A stretch of 64,000 nt of DNA, taken from contig NZ_JADKRW010000001.1 in the NCBI RefSeq assembly GCF_015350995.1, positions 62,001 through 126,000 of the forward strand. The letters are read 5' to 3'. Numbering within the stretch: position 1 is the first letter of the stretch; the number at the start of each line of letters is the position of its first letter. Shown here one piece after another: positions 43,755 through 51,747 of the stretch. The position numbers were made by a program, and so were the translations under genes. The notes under the pieces were generated by a model. That model was not told the origin of the DNA and ran no database searches. It saw only the letters and a program-made list of their open reading frames with translations. The DNA comes from Curtobacterium sp. VKM Ac-1393 (lineage in GTDB: Bacteria; Actinomycetota; Actinomycetes; Actinomycetales; Microbacteriaceae).

Positions 43755-43796
43755 AGTCGCGATATAACGTGACTTCCACAGACGCGATACATCGCG
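43755..43796. promoter_or_regulatory. PadR operator candidates upstream of the DUF4097-PadR operon
   Basis: Two dyads, AGTCGCGATATAACGTGACT (43755-43774, imperfect) and CGCGATACATCGCG (43783-43796, perfect arms), share the word CGCGATA and the flank GACTT. They lie 16-58 bp before ATG 43813. PadR regulators typically autorepress through paired sites of this kind. Confidence 0.65.
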
Positions 43797-43812
43797 ACTT
43801 CGAGGAGGCAAC

Positions 43813-44751
43813 ATGGCGCAGGAGAAGTGGCTCGTCGACGAGCCCAAGGTCATCGACACCGGCATCGTCCGCACACTCCGTGTCGGACTCGTCGGTGGTC
43901 AGGTGGACGTCGTGGCACACGACGAACCCACCGCACGGGTCGAGGTCCACAGCGTGTCCGGCAAGCAGCTGAAGATCGAGGTCGACGGCGACACGCTCAC
44001 CGTCGACCACCCGCAGATCCGCTGGGACGACCCCATCGGGTTCCTCAAGTCGTTTCGCGGCAAGGCCCACGCGGACGTCAGCATCCTGGTCCCCCGTGAC
44101 GCCGCCGTCACGCTCGGTGTCGTCTCGGCCGGCGCCCTGCTGTCCGGCACGAACCGTGGTGCGATGCTCAACACGGTGTCCGGCGACATCGTCGTCGACG
44201 GCGTCGCCGGTGACGTCACGGTCAACGCCGTCTCGGGCGCGACGACCATCCGCGAGCTCGACGGCGCCCTGACGGTGCACACCGTCTCCGGTGACGTCGT
44301 GGCCACGGGCGAGATCCCGCGGTTCCAGGCGGACGGCGTCTCGGCCGACGTCGTGCTCGACCTGCACGGGGTGCCGGAGTCGGCGCGCGTCAACACGGTG
44401 TCCGGTGGCGTGAGCGTCCGGCTCGAGGACGGCGTCGCCTACCAGTGCACCGTCAGCACCGCGACCGGCAAGCTGCAGTTCGACGACGCCGAGATCCGCG
44501 GCGTGCGCGGCTCGTACGTCAAGCAGGGCGGCGAGCTGTCCGGCCAGTGGCTGGACCTGCGCGTGAACTCGGTCTCCGGCGACATCTCGGTGCTGCACGC
44601 CCCGCCGGTCGCCGAGGAGCACTCGGCGCCGACCGCGGCGCCGACGACCCCGGCCGCGCCGACGACCCCGGCCGCACCGACTGCCCCGGCCGCACCGACC
44701 ACCCCGGCCGCACCGGCCGCGCCGACCAACGAGAGCGAGGTGCCCGAATGA
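43813..44751 (+). CDS. DUF4097 family beta-strand repeat protein
   Basis: The 312-residue protein is built of repeated VSG-D/G units (VHSVSGKQL, NTVSGDIVV, NAVSGATTI, HTVSGDVVA, NTVSGGVSV, NSVSGDISV) forming a right-handed beta solenoid. It then has a Thr/Pro/Ala-rich tail (about 275-312) with near-identical APTTPA units. No membrane segment is seen. The family is often coupled to PadR regulators and linked to envelope stress adaptation. A strong ribosome site (GAGGAGGCAAC) precedes ATG 43813. Its stop overlaps the padR ATG. Confidence 0.9.
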   Translation: MAQEKWLVDEPKVIDTGIVRTLRVGLVGGQVDVVAHDEPTARVEVHSVSGKQLKIEVDGDTLTVDHPQIRWDDPIGFLKSFRGKAHADVSILVPRDAAVTLGVVSAGALLSGTNRGAMLNTVSGDIVVDGVAGDVTVNAVSGATTIRELDGALTVHTVSGDVVATGEIPRFQADGVSADVVLDLHGVPESARVNTVSGGVSVRLEDGVAYQCTVSTATGKLQFDDAEIRGVRGSYVKQGGELSGQWLDLRVNSVSGDISVLHAPPVAEEHSAPTAAPTTPAAPTTPAAPTAPAAPTTPAAPAAPTNESEVPE

Positions 44752-45329
44752 GCCCCGTCTTCGCCCACGGCCACCTCCGCCTGTACCTGCTCGTGCTGCT
44801 GGCGGACCACCCGATGCACGGCTACGAGCTCATCCAGGCGCTCGGCGACCGGTTCGGCGGCACCTACGTGCCGAGCGCCGGCACCGTGTACCCGCGGCTC
44901 GCGAAGCTCGAAGACGACGGTCTCGTCTCGAAGACCGCCGACGGCCGCAAGACGGTCTACGCGATCACCGAGGCCGGCCGCACCGAACTCGCGGCCCGTG
45001 CCGACGAGATCGCCGCGGTCGAGTCCGGCGTCGCCGACTCGGTGAAGTCCCTGGCCGACGGCGTCCGCGCCTCGGTCGGCGAGGTGATGCGCTCCCTCCG
45101 TGCCGACCTCGCCGCCTCGGCGGAGAGCCCCGGCACCGGCACGCACGAGGACCCCGTCTCGGTCCCCTCGGAGAGTGCCCGCGCCCTGCGCGAGCTCGAG
45201 ATGGCGCTGTCGTCGTTCCGGCAGCAGGTCCGCGCGGACCTGCGCCGCCGTGCGACCCGCGGCACGCTCCGCGCGGACACCGTGACGCGTCTGCGTGACG
45301 GCCTGGAGGCCCTGCGCAAGTCGCTCTGA
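44748..45329 (+). CDS. PadR family transcriptional regulator
   Basis: The 193-residue protein has a PadR winged helix at about 8-80 (LADHPMHGYELIQAL...GTVYPRLAKLEDDGLVSKTADGRKTVYAITEAGR) and a helical C-terminal dimerisation part of the Vir_act_alpha_C kind. ATG 44748 overlaps the DUF4097 stop (ATGA), so the two are coupled. It probably represses its own operon through the dyads at 43755-43796, and may affect the divergent epimerase gene. The inducer is unknown. Confidence 0.93.
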   Translation: MSPVFAHGHLRLYLLVLLADHPMHGYELIQALGDRFGGTYVPSAGTVYPRLAKLEDDGLVSKTADGRKTVYAITEAGRTELAARADEIAAVESGVADSVKSLADGVRASVGEVMRSLRADLAASAESPGTGTHEDPVSVPSESARALRELEMALSSFRQQVRADLRRRATRGTLRADTVTRLRDGLEALRKSL

Positions 45330-45402
45330 CTGCCGTCGGCCGACAGGCGGTCGCGACCCGTGCCTCCCGGCCGTCCGTCGCGCCCCGCGCGTCGCGCCAC
45401 CC

Positions 45403-45468
45403 ACGGAACCAGGTTCCGGACACAGCACCACGCCGCTGCGTGGTGTCGTGACCGGAACCTGGTTCCGT
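45403..45468. terminator. Long inverted repeat with self-palindromic arms
   Basis: Arms ACGGAACCAGGTTCCGG (45403-45419) and its exact complement (45452-45468) flank a loop that has its own hairpin CACCACG/CGTGGTG. Each arm is also a near-palindrome (GGAACC-A-GGTTCC). It lies between convergent padR and merR and touches the merR stop. A decayed GGGAGGCACGGG-type repeat lies just before (45340-45380). Confidence 0.75.
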
Positions 45469-45887
45469 CACGTCACGGGGGCGAACCCGTCCAACGCGGC
45501 GGCCACCGTCAGACGCTCACCGTGCTCGATCCGGGCGACGGTGGTCCGAACGGCTGCGAGCTGCCGGGCGAGCCGGTCCCGCTCACGCTCGAGGCCGACG
45601 ACGTGCGCGGCGAGCGCCGACGCGTCATCCGGCTCGGTGTGGAGCCGCCGGCCGATCTCGGGCAGGCCGAGGCCCGCGCTGCGAAGCAGCAGGATCCGCT
45701 GCAGTCGGACGAGCGCCCGGTCGTCGTAGCGACGCAGTCCGCCCGCACCGACGGCCGTTGCCGGCAGCAGCCCGATCGCGTCGTAGTGCCGCAGCGTGCG
45801 GCTCGACACCCCAGCGGATCGCGCCACGTCGACGATGCCGTGGGGCGCTTTCGCAGCTGGGCTGACGATGTCTGACGGATCGCTCAT
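45468..45887 (-). CDS. MerR family transcriptional regulator
   Basis: The 139-residue protein has a MerR helix-turn-helix at about 18-85 (IVDVARSAGVSSRTLRHYDAIGLLPAT...GLRRYDDRALVRLQRILLLRSAGLGLPEI). A dimer coiled coil (VVGLERERDRLARQLAAVRTTVARIEHG) and a short C-terminus without a ligand domain follow. ATG 45887 has TACGGT ending 7 nt upstream. The operator-like dyad 45903-45921 overlaps its promoter and lies toward the KimA gene, so it may control itself and possibly kimA. Confidence 0.9.
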   Translation of the reverse strand: MSDPSDIVSPAAKAPHGIVDVARSAGVSSRTLRHYDAIGLLPATAVGAGGLRRYDDRALVRLQRILLLRSAGLGLPEIGRRLHTEPDDASALAAHVVGLERERDRLARQLAAVRTTVARIEHGERLTVAAALDGFAPVT

Positions 45888-45902
45888 GCAGCTCACCGTA
45901 GA

Positions 45903-45921
45903 GGTTGACGTGGCGTCAACC
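45903..45921. promoter_or_regulatory. MerR operator candidate
   Basis: GGTTGACGTGGCGTCAACC is a perfect 8+3+8 dyad just upstream of the merR -10 element (TACGGT on the minus strand). Dyads of this length between or beside promoter elements are typical MerR sites. Confidence 0.7.
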
Positions 45922-45990
45922 ACAGGCGGTGTTCGGGAACCAGCACCGACAGCGCTCGGCGGAACGGGAATGACCACCCGGGCACCCGTG

Positions 45991-46018
45991 TTGACTCCCG
46001 CCCGGAACTGAGTAGGTT
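45991..46018 (+). promoter_or_regulatory. Promoter of the KimA-like permease gene
   Basis: TTGACT (45991-45996) and TAGGTT (46013-46018) are 16 bp apart; the expected start of transcription falls at or next to GTG 46027. This supports a leaderless mRNA and the GTG start. No c-di-AMP (ydaO) riboswitch fits in this gap. Confidence 0.6.
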
Positions 46019-46026
46019 TGCCGCTC

Positions 46027-48255
46027 GTGACGAACGAGATCCGGTCGCTGAAAGCGCGGCTGATCGGGGATCCCCTCCCCTCTGAGAAGCTCGAAGGACA
46101 GCTCCTCCCGAAGCACCTGGCCCTGCCGATCTTCGCGAGTGACCCGCTGTCCTCTGTCGCGTACGCGCCGCAGGAACTGCTGATGATCCTGCTGCTCGGC
46201 GGCATGTCGTTCCTGACGTTCGCGCCGTGGGTCGCCGCGCTCGTCGTGCTGCTGCTCGTGGTGGTCGTCGCGTCCTACCGGCAGCTCATCAAGGCGTACC
46301 CGTCCGGCGGCGGCGACTACGAGGTCGCGCACCGGAACCTCGGCGAGAAGGCCGGCCTGGTCGTCGCGAGCGCGCTGCTCGTCGACTACGTGATGACCGT
46401 CGCGGTGTCGGTGGCGTCCGGTGTGGACAACATCATCTCGGCGCTGCCGATGCTGAACGACTTCCGGGTCGAGCTGGCGCTGCTCTTCGTCGTCCTGCTG
46501 GCGGCCGCGAACCTGCGCGGGGTGCGAGAGTCGAGCAAGGCGTTCGCCATCCCCACCTACTTGTTCGTGGCGTCGGTGTTCGTCATGGTCGTCACCGGAC
46601 TGGTCCGCGTCGCCGCCGGGCACGCACCGGTCGCCGAGTCCGCCGCGTACACGATCGACAACGTGGAGCACACGACGCAGGCGGCGTTCATCCTGCTGCT
46701 GCTCCGGGCGTTCGCGTCCGGCTGCTCGGCCCTCACCGGCGTCGAGGCGATCGCGAACGGCGTGCAGGCCTTCCGCCGCCCGAAGATCAAGAACGCGCAG
46801 GCGACCCTGGTGGCGATGGGCGGCATCGCGATCGTCCTGTTCATCGGGCTGATCACCCTGGCGCTGGTGTCCCGCGTGCACTACGCCGAGCGCGCCTGTG
46901 ACCTGCAGGGGTTCGCGAACTGCGCGACCACCCCGCAGCGCTCCCTCATCGCCCAGATCGCGGCGGCCACGTTCGGCGACAACTCGGTGCTGTTCTTCGT
47001 CATCCAGGCGACGACCGCGGCGGTGCTGCTGCTGGCCGCGAACACGGCGTTCAACGGCTTCCCGCTGCTCGGCTCGATCTTGGCCCGCGACTCCTACGCC
47101 CCCAAGGCCCTGTCGACCCGCGGCGACCGGCTCATCTACTCGAACGGCGTCATCGTCCTGGCGCTCGTCGCCGCAGCACTGCTCGTGGTCTACCGGGCGA
47201 ACGTCACGAGCCTCATCCAGCTCTACATCATCGGTGTGTTCGTGTCGTTCACCCTGGGGCAGACGGGCATGGTCGTGCACTGGACGCGGCTGCTGCGGGC
47301 GGACCGCGCAGGTGCCGGCGCGGTCCCCGGCACCGGGGACACGCCCGTCAACCGCGGGCAGGTGCTGCGCTCGCGCACCATCAACGCCATCGGCGCCACG
47401 TTCACCCTGGTCGTCCTGGTCATCGTCACCATCACGAAGTTCACGCACGGCGCCTGGCTCGTCTTCCTGATCATGCCGATCCTGTACGTGCTGATGCTCG
47501 GCGTGAACCGGTACTACCGCGACGTCTCGCACGAGATCGAGGCCGACGTCGAGACCGAGTTCGGCGCCACCGGCGACCACGCCATCGTGCTGGTGAACAA
47601 GCTGCAGAAGCCCGTGCTCAAGGCGCTCGACTACGCGATCGCCGCCGAGCACGCCAGCTGCGAGGCCGTCCACGTCGCGATCGACGACGCCGACGCCCAG
47701 CACCTGCGCGACCAGTGGGCCGAGTACGGCATCCGGATCCCGCTGACGATCGTGCCGAGCCCGTACCGCGACATCTCGATGCCGCTCATCAAGTACATCA
47801 AGACGCACCGGCTCGAGCACGGCTCCGAGGTCGTGACCGTCTACACGCCGATCTTCATCGTCGGCCACTGGTGGGAGGGCCTGCTCCACAACCACCGCGG
47901 CCGTCGCATCCGCAAGAAGCTCCTGCTCGTGCACGGCGTCACGGTCGCGCTGGTGCCGTGGCTGCTCGACTCGTCCGAGCTGCTCTACGGTCGCCGGTCA
48001 CGTCCGCTGCCTGGTCAGGAACGCCGCGGCGAGCCCGTGCGGCCGCCGCTCCGCCGATCCGTCGCGGGCACGGCCGGGGCGCCGGTCGACGGTGCCGTCG
48101 ACGACCGCCTGGCCCGTTCCGCAGAGCGCAACAGCCTGCAGCCGCGTCGGGCGACGCGTCCGGCCGGCCCCGCCGAGGGCGTCGACCCCGCGTTGTGCAC
48201 CGGCGAGCTGCACGCGCTCGTGCCGAGTCCTCCGCGCCGGGGCGACGGGTCGTAG
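46027..48255 (+). CDS. kimA: APC-superfamily permease, KimA-like potassium importer
   Basis: The 742-residue protein has an N-terminus (LKARLIGDPLPSEKLEGQLLP...ALPIFASDPLSSVAYAPQELL) matching the KimA/YdaO potassium importers (KUP group). About 12 membrane helices span 40-490. A cytosolic domain with the USP-like fold (about 515-660) follows; in KimA this part carries regulation, including c-di-AMP binding. The last about 85 residues (basic, Pro/Arg-rich) extend beyond the usual length (about 600) and look disordered. K+ import is the family's known role; amino-acid transport is the old annotation. Confidence 0.85.
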   Translation: MTNEIRSLKARLIGDPLPSEKLEGQLLPKHLALPIFASDPLSSVAYAPQELLMILLLGGMSFLTFAPWVAALVVLLLVVVVASYRQLIKAYPSGGGDYEVAHRNLGEKAGLVVASALLVDYVMTVAVSVASGVDNIISALPMLNDFRVELALLFVVLLAAANLRGVRESSKAFAIPTYLFVASVFVMVVTGLVRVAAGHAPVAESAAYTIDNVEHTTQAAFILLLLRAFASGCSALTGVEAIANGVQAFRRPKIKNAQATLVAMGGIAIVLFIGLITLALVSRVHYAERACDLQGFANCATTPQRSLIAQIAAATFGDNSVLFFVIQATTAAVLLLAANTAFNGFPLLGSILARDSYAPKALSTRGDRLIYSNGVIVLALVAAALLVVYRANVTSLIQLYIIGVFVSFTLGQTGMVVHWTRLLRADRAGAGAVPGTGDTPVNRGQVLRSRTINAIGATFTLVVLVIVTITKFTHGAWLVFLIMPILYVLMLGVNRYYRDVSHEIEADVETEFGATGDHAIVLVNKLQKPVLKALDYAIAAEHASCEAVHVAIDDADAQHLRDQWAEYGIRIPLTIVPSPYRDISMPLIKYIKTHRLEHGSEVVTVYTPIFIVGHWWEGLLHNHRGRRIRKKLLLVHGVTVALVPWLLDSSELLYGRRSRPLPGQERRGEPVRPPLRRSVAGTAGAPVDGAVDDRLARSAERNSLQPRRATRPAGPAEGVDPALCTGELHALVPSPPRRGDGS

Positions 48256-48260
48256 GTACC

Positions 48261-48346
48261 CGTCGGGGGTCGCGTGTCGCCGTACGTCAGCACGGGTCGT
48301 CGGGTTCTGTCGGGGCCGCGTGTCGCCGTGCGTCGGCACGCGTCGT
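48261..48346. repeat. Imperfect 46-bp tandem duplication
   Basis: CGCGTGTCGCCGT and its surroundings occur at 48271 and again at 48317 with a few changes. The duplication fills most of the gap between kimA and the next gene, just before that gene's TAGCAT element. Confidence 0.7.
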
Positions 48347-48359
48347 AGCATCTGACGTC

Positions 48360-49115
48360 ATGACGATCACCGACCTGCGGACGTTCGCCACGTTCGACGG
48401 CCACGGCGGCAAGGTGTCGAAGCGCGTCGAGGTCCTGGACCACGAGCCCGCCGCCGGCAGCCCCCACGAGGGACTCGTCGCCGTGCGCGGCGAACACCCC
48501 CTGGGCGCGCTCGACGAGCGTGCGGCCGACGAGTCGGCAGCGCTGTCGCGCGGCGTCCCCAGCATCGGCTGGGTGGACCCGTCGACCCTGCGGGACTGGT
48601 ACCGCCCGGACCGCGTCGTCATCACCCGGCTCGAAGCACGGCAGTCCGGCATCGAGCCGGGTCTGTACGCCGATTCACGCGGTCGCGGACGGGTCCGGAT
48701 CGACGGCCTGGAGGCACGGATCGCCCCCGATGGTCGGCCCGCGTTCCGCGCACTGGCCGGCTCCGACGACGCGCCGGTGGTCGACGTCCCCCTGCCGACG
48801 GACCAGGCGGTGCGGCTGGTGGCGGTCGCCGAGGTCGACGAGGGGCTCGAGGTCGTGACCGCGCCCGTGTCCCCGTTCGTGCAGCCCGGCGAGTACGCGG
48901 CGTACGACGACGACGTGCCAGGCCTGCCCCCGCGGCCGTCCAGCGGTCGCGTCGTGGTGTCCGCGACCCTGCTGCTCGAGGGCTCGCAGCACGAGGTCGA
49001 GCGGATCGACGAGCAGGCCGCGACGATCTGGGTGCACCGCGACGGACGTGTGGTGCCGATCGCCACGAGTGCCGTGGGTCCGGACCTGGTGCGGTACTCG
49101 ACCGTCCCGGCCTGA
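48360..49115 (+). CDS. Hypothetical protein
   Basis: The 251-residue soluble, acidic protein has no recognised domain. It is rich in beta-strand-like segments (RVRIDGLEARIAPDGRPAF, RLVAVAEVDEGLEVV, IWVHRDGRVVPIATSAVGPDLVRY), with Gly/Pro turns and no signal peptide. ATG 48360 has TAGCAT ending 7 nt upstream (leaderless). It stands alone between kimA and a DUF3072 gene. I cannot infer a function. Confidence 0.75.
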   Translation: MTITDLRTFATFDGHGGKVSKRVEVLDHEPAAGSPHEGLVAVRGEHPLGALDERAADESAALSRGVPSIGWVDPSTLRDWYRPDRVVITRLEARQSGIEPGLYADSRGRGRVRIDGLEARIAPDGRPAFRALAGSDDAPVVDVPLPTDQAVRLVAVAEVDEGLEVVTAPVSPFVQPGEYAAYDDDVPGLPPRPSSGRVVVSATLLLEGSQHEVERIDEQAATIWVHRDGRVVPIATSAVGPDLVRYSTVPA

Positions 49116-49198
49116 TGCAGGGCCCGGGCAGCGGGGATCGGCCAGCGGGGGACACCGGGCTGCGTGGGGCGTCGGAGGTGCGGCGTAGCGTCGCCGGC

Positions 49199-49435
49199 AT
49201 GAGTGATGCAGAACAGACCCTCGGCGGGCCCCGTCCGGACCCCTCCACCGACGCGAGCAAGGACCCGGAGCAGTGGGTCACCGGCGACGAGCCGATGACG
49301 GGCCCGCAGCGCAGCTACCTGGACACCCTCGCCCGCGAAGCCGGCGAGGAGATCTCCGCCGACCTCACCAAGGCCGAGGCGTCCGAGCACATCGACCGCC
49401 TGCAGCAGCAGACGGGCCGCGGCACCGATTCCTGA
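49199..49435 (+). CDS. DUF3072 domain-containing protein
   Basis: The 78-residue protein contains the DUF3072 signature KDPEQWVTGDEPMTGPQRSYLDTLAREAGEE and LTKAEASEHID. The second half resembles a SAP-like small helical domain. Function is unknown. ATG 49199 has TAGCGT ending 7 nt upstream. A good hairpin follows at 49441. Confidence 0.9.
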   Translation: MSDAEQTLGGPRPDPSTDASKDPEQWVTGDEPMTGPQRSYLDTLAREAGEEISADLTKAEASEHIDRLQQQTGRGTDS

Positions 49436-49440
49436 GAGCC

Positions 49441-49460
49441 GGTCCGCCCTTCGGCGGACC
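49441..49460 (+). terminator. Hairpin terminator after the DUF3072 gene
   Basis: GGTCCGCC and GGCGGACC pair around CTTC, a stable tetraloop, 5 bp after the stop. Confidence 0.75.
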
Positions 49461-49555
49461 GCTGTCTGGGCATGCTCTGGGCATGTTCTGACGAAGCGCA
49501 GCCAGACCGCTGGTCAGTGCGGGTCGGTGACGCGTCAACGGCTACGGTCGGGGCC

Positions 49556-49996
49556 ATGCGAACGACATCGACCTCCATCGGCCTGACCGCGCTCCGCATC
49601 GTCCTCGGGGTGGTGTTCATCGCCCACGGCGCGCAGAAGTTCGCCCAGGGCATCCCGAACGTCGCCCAGGGCTTCTCCGGCATGGGCGTCCCGCTCGCCG
49701 ACGTCGCAGCACCCCTGGTGGCCGGCCTCGAGCTCGTCGGCGGCGTCCTGCTCGTGCTCGGCGTCGCGACCCGTGTCGTGGGTGTGCTGCTCGCCGTCGA
49801 CATGGTCGTCGCCGGGCTGCTCGCGCACGCGACCGCCGGGTTCTTCTCGCAGGACGGCGGGTTCGAGTACGTGCTCGTCCTGGCCGTCGGGTCGCTGGTC
49901 GTGGCGCTGACCGGCCCGGGTCGGTTCTCGCTCGACGCCGTGTTCCTGGCGGCGGCGCGCCGTCGTCGCGGGGTGCAGGAGCCCCTCCCCGCCTGA
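49556..49996 (+). CDS. DoxX family membrane protein
   Basis: The 146-residue, four-helix protein has the DoxX pattern LRIVLGVVFIAHGAQKF, LAAPLVAGLELVGGVLLVLGVATR and a C-terminal FSLDAVF. In mycobacteria DoxX-type proteins support redox and thiol-stress complexes. No partner (sodA, sseA) is adjacent. ATG 49556 has TACGGT ending 7 nt upstream. The gene is followed by repeat-rich DNA (about 50000-50118). Confidence 0.9.
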   Translation: MRTTSTSIGLTALRIVLGVVFIAHGAQKFAQGIPNVAQGFSGMGVPLADVAAPLVAGLELVGGVLLVLGVATRVVGVLLAVDMVVAGLLAHATAGFFSQDGGFEYVLVLAVGSLVVALTGPGRFSLDAVFLAAARRRRGVQEPLPA

Positions 49997-49999
49997 CTC

Positions 50000-50118
50000 G
50001 CGGTGCGTGCCGCGGTGGCTTGTAACGTGCGAGCTTCCGTACTCGGTGCGTGCCCGTGTGGCTCGCACGGTGTCCGGGACCTCGCACCGTTCGCGCGGCA
50101 CCTCGCACGGTGCGAGGT
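50000..50118. repeat. Intergenic repeats of the CTCGCACGGTG type
   Basis: Words GTGCGAG, CTCGCAC and CGGTGCG recur in both orientations. The clearest is a perfect 9+1+9 palindrome ACCTCGCACGGTGCGAGGT at 50100-50118, just before the stop of the monooxygenase gene (minus strand), where it can act as terminator. Confidence 0.7.
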
Positions 50119-50126
50119 TGACCAGC

Positions 50127-51242
50127 TCACGCGGCGGTGAGCACGTCCATCACCTGGCGAGCGATGACCCGACCGGCCCGGTTCGCGCCGATCGTCGACG
50201 CCTGCGGCCCGTAGCCCGCCAGGAACAACCGTGGTTCGTCGACCGACCGACCGTCCTCGACCACCACACCGCCCGCCGTGGTCCGCAGGCGCAAGGGCGC
50301 CAGGTGCCGAAGGTCGGGCCGGAACCCGGTCGCCCAGAGGACGGCATCGGCGTGCACATGGGTGCCGTCGGTCGTGACCACGCCGGTCTCGTCCATCCGC
50401 GCGAACATCGGCTGGTCACGCAGGACCCCGCGGTCGATGCCCGCGCGGATCCTCCGCGAGACCGGCACGCCGGTGCCGCTCACGATGCTCGGCAGGACCT
50501 CGCCGGCACGGGCTGCCCGGTCCTGCTCGTCCACCGCAGCGACCGCCGACTCGACGTCGAGCGAGGCCGTGCCCGCCCACACCATCGGGCGCCGGGTGAA
50601 CCAGTGCGTCGACCGGGCGACACCGTCGAGCTCGAGCAGGAATCCGATGGCACTCGTCCCGCCACCGATCACGACGACGTCCTGCCGGGCGAACTCCGCG
50701 GCGCTCCGGTACTCGGTCGTGTCGAGCTGTCGTCCGCGGAACGCGCCTCGGCCCGGGTACCAGGGTACGAACGGTGTCCCCCAGGTGCCCGAGGCGTTCA
50801 CGACGACGTCGGCTCGGATCCGGGTCTCGACGCCGTCTGCTGATCGGGTCGTGACGCACAGGGCACCGTCCGTGGTGCGCGAGACCGACGACACCGCAAC
50901 GGGGCGCCGGACCCGCAGGTCGTAGTGCTGCTCGAACCGCCGGTAGTACTCCCCGACGACGTCCCGGGCGGGCCGTGACCGGTCGGCGTCGTCGAACTGC
51001 AGCCCCATCGCCCGCATCCCCGGCAGGTCGTGCACACGGTGCGCCGCGCCGAGCCGCAGCGCCTCCCAGCGGAACTGCCACGCTCCCCCGGTGCTCGGCG
51101 CACGGTCGAGGATCACCAGATCGGTGCCGGGCACGAGTCCGAGCCGCCGCAGGTGGTATCCCACCGACAGTCCGGCCTGCCCCGCACCGATCACGACCAC
51201 GCGGGCGTGCTGGTCGACTGGGTCCTCGTGGGGTTCGGTCAT
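50127..51242 (-). CDS. Flavin-containing NAD(P)-binding monooxygenase-like protein
   Basis: The 371-residue protein has an FAD Rossmann motif GAGQAG at 19-24 and a second NADPH-type motif GGGTSAIG. Between them is the YYRRFEQHYDLRVRRPV region typical of CzcO/FMO-like enzymes. The ATG-type motif near the C-terminus (LWATGFRPD) is present. These enzymes oxygenate amines, sulfur compounds or ketones, and some act only as reductases. ATG 51242 has AGGAG 10 nt upstream, so I reject the longer frame to 51398. It is divergent from the DUF3073 gene. Confidence 0.9.
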   Translation of the reverse strand: MTEPHEDPVDQHARVVVIGAGQAGLSVGYHLRRLGLVPGTDLVILDRAPSTGGAWQFRWEALRLGAAHRVHDLPGMRAMGLQFDDADRSRPARDVVGEYYRRFEQHYDLRVRRPVAVSSVSRTTDGALCVTTRSADGVETRIRADVVVNASGTWGTPFVPWYPGRGAFRGRQLDTTEYRSAAEFARQDVVVIGGGTSAIGFLLELDGVARSTHWFTRRPMVWAGTASLDVESAVAAVDEQDRAARAGEVLPSIVSGTGVPVSRRIRAGIDRGVLRDQPMFARMDETGVVTTDGTHVHADAVLWATGFRPDLRHLAPLRLRTTAGGVVVEDGRSVDEPRLFLAGYGPQASTIGANRAGRVIARQVMDVLTAA

Positions 51243-51400
51243 CACTTCGATTCTCCTGTGCGCGGAGCCGTCGCGGCGACGTCCAGATCGAGGTACATGG
51301 TAGAGTGATCGGCAGATTTCAAACCACGAACCGTCTGGTTCCCCGAGTGATCTTCCGTCATTCGCCAGGACCGGACCAGAGCCGAACGAGGGGGTCACGC

Positions 51401-51619
51401 ATGGGGCGCGGCCGTCAAAAGGCGAAGCACACCAAGGTTGCCCGTGAGCTGAAGTACTTCAGCCCGCAGACGAACTACGGTGCACTCGAGCAGGAGCTCT
51501 CCGCCGGACAACACTCCGATGACGATCTCGTCGACCGCTGGGCGGACCAGTACGGTCCTGAAGCAGCCGACGACGCTGACGAGTTCGAGACCGAAGCGGA
51601 CCAGAACAAGTCCGCCTGA
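51401..51619 (+). CDS. DUF3073 family protein
   Basis: The 72-residue protein starts MGRGRQKAKHTKVARELKYF, the signature of DUF3073, a small actinobacterial family of unknown function, with a basic N-terminus and acidic C-terminus. A possible -10 TAGAGT (51301-51306) would give a leader of about 90 nt, unlike the leaderless neighbours. A hairpin terminator follows at 51634. Confidence 0.93.
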   Translation: MGRGRQKAKHTKVARELKYFSPQTNYGALEQELSAGQHSDDDLVDRWADQYGPEAADDADEFETEADQNKSA

Positions 51620-51633
51620 CCTTCGTCGCCGTC

Positions 51634-51666
51634 ACGCCGCGCACCTCCGGGTAGCGCGGCGTTTCT
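51634..51666 (+). terminator. Intrinsic terminator after DUF3073
   Basis: ACGCCGCGC and GCGCGGCGT pair around 11 bases and are followed by TTCT. Confidence 0.75.
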
Positions 51667-51694
51667 GCGTGCCCGGACAGCGGCTACCGGGGGA

Positions 51695-51737
51695 GCACGA
51701 ACTGCCGCCCGGATCGCATCCGAGCGGCAGTTCGTGC
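51695..51737 (-). terminator. Hairpin terminator after purM
   Basis: Perfect 14-nt arms GCACGAACTGCCGC (51695-51708) and GCGGCAGTTCGTGC (51724-51737) lie 10 bp beyond the purM stop on the minus strand. Confidence 0.75.
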
Positions 51738-51747
51738 GGCCCCGAAG

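Noticed and set aside
45922..46026. c-di-AMP (ydaO) riboswitch upstream of the KimA-like gene
   Set aside because: The gap is too short and the promoter predicts a leaderless message; no riboswitch core was seen.
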